The translations under genes and the position numbers were made by a program. A stretch of 64,000 nucleotides of DNA from Rhizobium sp. SL42 (GTDB lineage Bacteria; Pseudomonadota; Alphaproteobacteria; Rhizobiales; Rhizobiaceae). The stretch spans positions 62,001 through 126,000 of the forward strand of contig NZ_CP063398.1 in the NCBI RefSeq assembly GCF_021729845.1, given 5' to 3'. Every line of letters starts with the position of its first letter. The stretch's first letter is position 1. The notes beneath the pieces were generated by a model. It ran no database searches, was not told the origin of the DNA, and was given only the letters and a program-made list of their open reading frames with translations. Below are positions 60,979 through 64,000 of this stretch, one piece after another.

Positions 60979-62001
60979 GTGAATCAGCAAAAGCCAACGA
61001 AGAAGACGACAATCTACGATCTCGCAGAACTCGCGGGCACGTCCGCCAGTGCGGTGAGCGCGGTGTTGAACGGCAACTGGAAAAAGCGCCGGATCAGCGC
61101 ACAGCTGGCCGACAAGATCAGCCGCATCGCCGACGAGCAGGGTTACGCCGTCAACATGCAGGCCAGCCTTTTGCGGCGCGACAAGTCGAAGATTGTCGGC
61201 ATGATCGTTCCGAAATACGACAATCGCTATTTCGGCTCGATCGTCGAGACGTTCGAAATCATGGCCCGTGAACGCGGCCTGTTTCCGATCATCACCTGCA
61301 CGCTCCGCGACCCAGCGCTCGAGGTCGAGGCGGCCCGAACCATGCTGTCCTATCAGGTCGACTGGCTGATCTCAACGGGCGCGACAGATCCCGACCGCAT
61401 CACCGATCTGTGCAGCGCCGCTGGCGCAAAAAGCCTCAATCTCGACCTGCCTGGCGCAAAGGCGCCGTCGATCATTTCGGACAATTTCGCTGGCGCACGG
61501 GAACTCACCCGCCGGACGCTGCTCAACTGCCAGAACAAGCTTGGAACGCTGTCACCGCTGCTGTTTGTCGGGGGCCGCGCCTCCGATCACAATACTGCAG
61601 AGCGTATCCGTGGCTTCAGGCAGGCCCACAGCGACCTGGGAATACCGGTGGATGAGAACCATGTTCTTGCCTGCGGCTACGCGCCGGAAAAGGCGGCCAG
61701 CGCGCTCCAGGCTTTGACAGAAAAGGAAGACGCCCTGCCCCGAGGCATGTTTGTCAATTCAACCATTTCCTTGGAAGGCGTCATGCGCTGGATCAAGACC
61801 TCGCATCACTTCGAAGGAAAGCCGCCAATCATAGGCTGCTTCGACTGGGATCCGTTTGTCGCATTGCTCGGAGACAATATCGAGATGGTCCGCCAGGACG
61901 TGAAAGGCATGCTGCAAGCGGCGTTCAGTATCATCGATACGGGGCACGCATCGTCTTCACGGGTGGAACTGCCTCCGATTTTCGAAGGCCACTCACTGTA
62001 G
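60979..62001 (+). CDS. LacI-family transcriptional regulator of the ribitol operon
   Basis: A 340-residue LacI-type repressor. The N-terminal helix-turn-helix (about 8-60: TIYDLAELAGTSASAVSAVLNGNWKKRRISAQLADKISRIADEQGY) is followed by the hinge (VNMQASLLRRDKSKIVG) and a periplasmic-binding-like effector domain. The start is the GTG at 60979, with GGAGAATTCA before it; the frame upstream has no ribosome site. It is divergent from the ribitol operon and the palindrome at 60890-60921 is its probable operator. Confidence 0.88.
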   Translation: MNQQKPTKKTTIYDLAELAGTSASAVSAVLNGNWKKRRISAQLADKISRIADEQGYAVNMQASLLRRDKSKIVGMIVPKYDNRYFGSIVETFEIMARERGLFPIITCTLRDPALEVEAARTMLSYQVDWLISTGATDPDRITDLCSAAGAKSLNLDLPGAKAPSIISDNFAGARELTRRTLLNCQNKLGTLSPLLFVGGRASDHNTAERIRGFRQAHSDLGIPVDENHVLACGYAPEKAASALQALTEKEDALPRGMFVNSTISLEGVMRWIKTSHHFEGKPPIIGCFDWDPFVALLGDNIEMVRQDVKGMLQAAFSIIDTGHASSSRVELPPIFEGHSL

Positions 62002-62411
62002 TCACCGCTACGGCCGGCCGAAAAACACTAGAATGTAGGGGGCACCGGGGCTCCTTGGCGGGATACTGTCCCGCACACTGCCCTGTGGGCGCCCTCAGAC
62101 CGGCTGGCGATATCTTCCGCTGAAGTTGAAAAGGAACCCGCCACCCAATAGGGCTTGATGGCGAACACTTGGAACGAGCGAATTGGTCATATCTTAGCCA
62201 GCCGTAAGTTGGCGGCAGCTCCTGAACGGTCCTGGCATCTTGTCGCCGTACACCTGAGTTGCTCCACGATCGCATGGGAACAAGGATGGTGAATTCCGCG
62301 CCGCAAACTGATGACGCCAGTCGTGAAAATCATGCTTTTCGCCTCTGATGAGAATGGTAAAAGTCAAAGGAAATTGACTTTTAACAAGATAGAATCAGAA
62401 AAGCGATCAAC
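62002..62411. other. 410-bp intergenic region between the LacI and AraC genes
   Basis: No gene is supported. It has a 6-bp stem-loop (GCGGGA 62058-62063, TCCCGC 62069-62074) 57 bp after the LacI stop and an operator-like palindrome at 62358-62383. A 43-codon frame beginning near 62157 has no ribosome site or recognisable product. The middle section could be a remnant of a mobile element, but I see no inverted ends. Confidence 0.5.
62358..62383. promoter_or_regulatory. Operator-like palindrome upstream of the second AraC gene
   Basis: TAAAAGTCAA (62358-62367) and TTGACTTTTA (62374-62383) are exact reverse complements with a 6-bp spacer, 29 bp before the AraC start. It could be an autoregulatory operator or an early mRNA hairpin. 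Confidence 0.5.
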
Positions 62412-63311
62412 ATGCGGAGCGCCGTCGCCAGCAATCAGAGCATGGAATTTTTCCGCGCCAAACAAGCCGAGATCGTCATCGCCCCCGTGTTCGGAAAGTC
62501 CGAGGTCACGATGGCGCGGTTGTCATGCACGAGACCCGGCCATGGCGTCATCGATCCTCCCCTGCACGAAGACGCATTCTTCCTCGCCTTCAATCTCCGC
62601 GACTATGAAGGGGACCTGTGGGTTGATGGAAAAAAGGCCAACACCAAACTATCAAAACGCGGCAACTTCACAATCTATGACTACCGCAGGACATGGCTTG
62701 CCAATATGAAGTCACCGTTCGACGGCCTCGGATTTCATATTCCTCGAGCAGCCTTAAAGGCCTTTGAAGAGGACTTGGGCGGCAAACATATAGACACGCT
62801 GCACGCTGCACCCGGTCGAGACATCGAGGACGATATCGTTCGAGGGTTGATAAAAGCCTGTCTCCCCGCTCTTGAGCATCAAGATGGCGCAACACGCCTT
62901 TTCCAGGATCACCTGGCCGCAATCCTGACATTCCACCTTTGTGCGACCTATGGAAATGCGGACCTGCCGAAACCAAGCCAAGGAACTCTCGCTCCCTGGC
63001 AAAGAAAACGCGCGCTGGAGATGCTTGAGGCCGATCTAACGGCCGATCTGCCACTTTCAGCTGTCGCCGCAGCGTGCGGGCTGTCCCAAGGCCATTTTAC
63101 GAGAGCATTCAAGCAATCGACGGGCCACCCACCCTATCGGTGGGTGATCTTGAAACGCGTCGAGAAGGCCAAAGAAATTCTGCGGTTCACCGAGTTGAGA
63201 ATTGCTGAGGTAGCCATTTTATGCGGCTTTTGCGATCAGGCTCATCTAACCCGCGTTTTCTCGGCAAAGCTCGGCGTGACACCCGCTCAATGGCGGCGAG
63301 CCTGGCGCTGA
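62412..63311 (+). CDS. AraC-family transcriptional regulator, second copy
   Basis: A 299-residue regulator. The N-terminal part (about 1-180) is a cupin-like sensor with no motif I can assign to a ligand. The C-terminal part (about 205-299) carries two helix-turn-helix motifs (LPLSAVAAACGLSQGHFTRAFKQSTGHPPYRWV and LRIAEVAILCGFCDQAHLTRVFSAKLGVTPAQWRR). It precedes an alpha/beta hydrolase gene on the same strand by 149 bp; it may control that gene. An alternative start is the ATG ten codons later (MEFF). Confidence 0.85.
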   Translation: MRSAVASNQSMEFFRAKQAEIVIAPVFGKSEVTMARLSCTRPGHGVIDPPLHEDAFFLAFNLRDYEGDLWVDGKKANTKLSKRGNFTIYDYRRTWLANMKSPFDGLGFHIPRAALKAFEEDLGGKHIDTLHAAPGRDIEDDIVRGLIKACLPALEHQDGATRLFQDHLAAILTFHLCATYGNADLPKPSQGTLAPWQRKRALEMLEADLTADLPLSAVAAACGLSQGHFTRAFKQSTGHPPYRWVILKRVEKAKEILRFTELRIAEVAILCGFCDQAHLTRVFSAKLGVTPAQWRRAWR

Positions 63312-63460
63312 CGGGATCGTCAGTGCGGTGCGTGAAACACCGACAAGCATGAAATATCCAAAACGCGTCCTGCAGGTCCAAGAAACCTCTCCCGTCCATG
63401 GCGATAACGGTCCGGCACCATAGCTTTCCAAACGCAAAGCTTAGACCGTAGGACGCGAAC

Positions 63461-64000
63461 ATGACCGAGACCCTCCCCCTCTTAACACGCCGCCATGCCC
63501 TGATCTGCGGCACGGCGGCCGCTGCGTTCGCGGCGCTTCCGACCCCTTTCAGCTTCGCAGCCAACGCTGCTTCGCCCAACTCAATCGAAGGAAACAAGAC
63601 AATGGCATATGTAACAACCAAGGACGGCGTCGACATCTTCTACAAGGACTGGGGTCCGAAGGACGCGCAGCCGATCGTTTTCCATCACGGCTGGCCGCTG
63701 TCGTCGGACGACTGGGACGCGCAGATGCTGTTCTTCCTCGCCAAGGGCTATCGTGTCGTCGCCCATGACCGTCGCGGTCACGGTCGGTCGGCCCAGGTTT
63801 CGGAAGGCCACGACATGGACCACTATGCCGCCGACGCCTTTGCCGTGGCGGAGGCGCTTGATCTGAAAAACGCCGTTCACATCGGCCACTCCACCGGTGG
63901 CGGCGAAGTAGCCCGTTACGTCGCCAAGCATGGTCAGCCCTCCGGCCGCGTTGCCAAGGCCGTGCTCGTCTCAGCGGTCCCGCCGCTGATGCTGCAGACC
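63461..64000 (+). CDS. Secreted alpha/beta hydrolase (chloroperoxidase-like), C-terminus cut by window edge
   Basis: The visible 180 codons begin with a twin-arginine-type signal ([28 protein letters not shown]; Arg-Arg at residues 10-11) and continue as an alpha/beta hydrolase of the non-haem haloperoxidase/esterase group: [21 protein letters not shown] and the nucleophile Ser144 in GHSTGGGE. The remainder, including the catalytic Asp/His, lies beyond the edge. A downstream in-frame ATG at 63602 (MAYVTTKDG) gives the cytoplasmic length typical of the family, so the Tat-signal start is a choice; AAGGAAACAAGAC precedes the second ATG. A true haloperoxidase role should not be assumed. Confidence 0.82.
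   Translation, partial: MTETLPLLTRRHALICGTAAAAFAALPTPFSFAANAASPNSIEGNKTMAYVTTKDGVDIFYKDWGPKDAQPIVFHHGWPLSSDDWDAQMLFFLAKGYRVVAHDRRGHGRSAQVSEGHDMDHYAADAFAVAEALDLKNAVHIGHSTGGGEVARYVAKHGQPSGRVAKAVLVSAVPPLMLQT

Noticed and set aside
62157..62292. Short open frame of about 43 codons between the LacI and AraC genes
   Set aside because: No ribosome site, no family likeness; also not convincing as a mobile-element remnant.
1..64000. CRISPR array, prophage, integrase, intact IS element or replication origin
   Set aside because: No regularly spaced repeats, transposase, phage or RepABC/DnaA-type genes are visible.

Overview
The window reads as a catabolic segment of a rhizobial genome (Hyphomicrobiales, Rhizobium/Agrobacterium/Neorhizobium type). 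The grounds are high-GC alphaproteobacterial coding style, short overlapping operons (ATGA, TGATG and GTGA junctions), many periplasmic-binding-protein sugar ABC operons, a TRAP system, a ThuA protein, and GGAAC-N16-CGTT promoters of the sigma-EcfG general stress type. I see no rRNA, tRNA, CRISPR, phage or intact insertion sequence and no replication genes, so the replicon type is not resolved. The dense uptake operons would suit a chromid or large plasmid.

Layout. 1-6636 (minus): a polyol-type cluster with a GlpD-like dehydrogenase (cut by the left edge), an aldo/keto reductase, a SorC regulator and a ribose-type ABC transporter; paired AT-rich operators lie upstream. 7017-13193: a MalK-type polyol/sugar ABC operon with a xylitol/sorbitol-type dehydrogenase, divergent from an AraC regulator. 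13364-21757: the least familiar system. It holds a creatininase-family amidohydrolase, a LysR regulator, an NMT1/THI5-type ABC transporter, a CodA-like deaminase, an FAD oxidoreductase, a flavodoxin-fold oxidoreductase and a RidA protein. Two 34-bp inverted repeats with the same arms and spacing mark both promoter regions. 21918-27506: stress genes (large-subunit catalase, PepSY-like and glycine-zipper proteins) and two transglutaminase-like proteins.

27515-36230: an enolase-superfamily enzyme and a MalK-type ABC operon, divergent from a ROK regulator, a Gfo/Idh/MocA oxidoreductase and ThuA, a set like the trehalose thu system. 36455-48758: a sugar-acid system with a DMT permease, an internally deleted enolase-superfamily gene, a TRAP transporter, an FAH-family dehydratase, a GntR regulator and an FAD hydroxyacid dehydrogenase, divergent from a DenD-like dehydrogenase, a beta-hydroxyacid dehydrogenase and an IlvD/Edd dehydratase. 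A shared 14-bp motif ties the two halves to the GntR regulator.

48917-53673: a YhaO/YhaN-type nuclease and SMC-like ATPase pair. 53992-54744: a TauE/SafE permease. 55050-62001: a ribitol operon (binding protein, ATPase, permease, ribitol 2-dehydrogenase, FGGY kinase) divergent from a LacI regulator, with a 32-bp palindrome between them. 62412-64000: an AraC regulator and an alpha/beta hydrolase cut by the right edge. The common plan is uptake, dehydrogenation or dehydration, and a local regulator, repeated for several different carbon sources.
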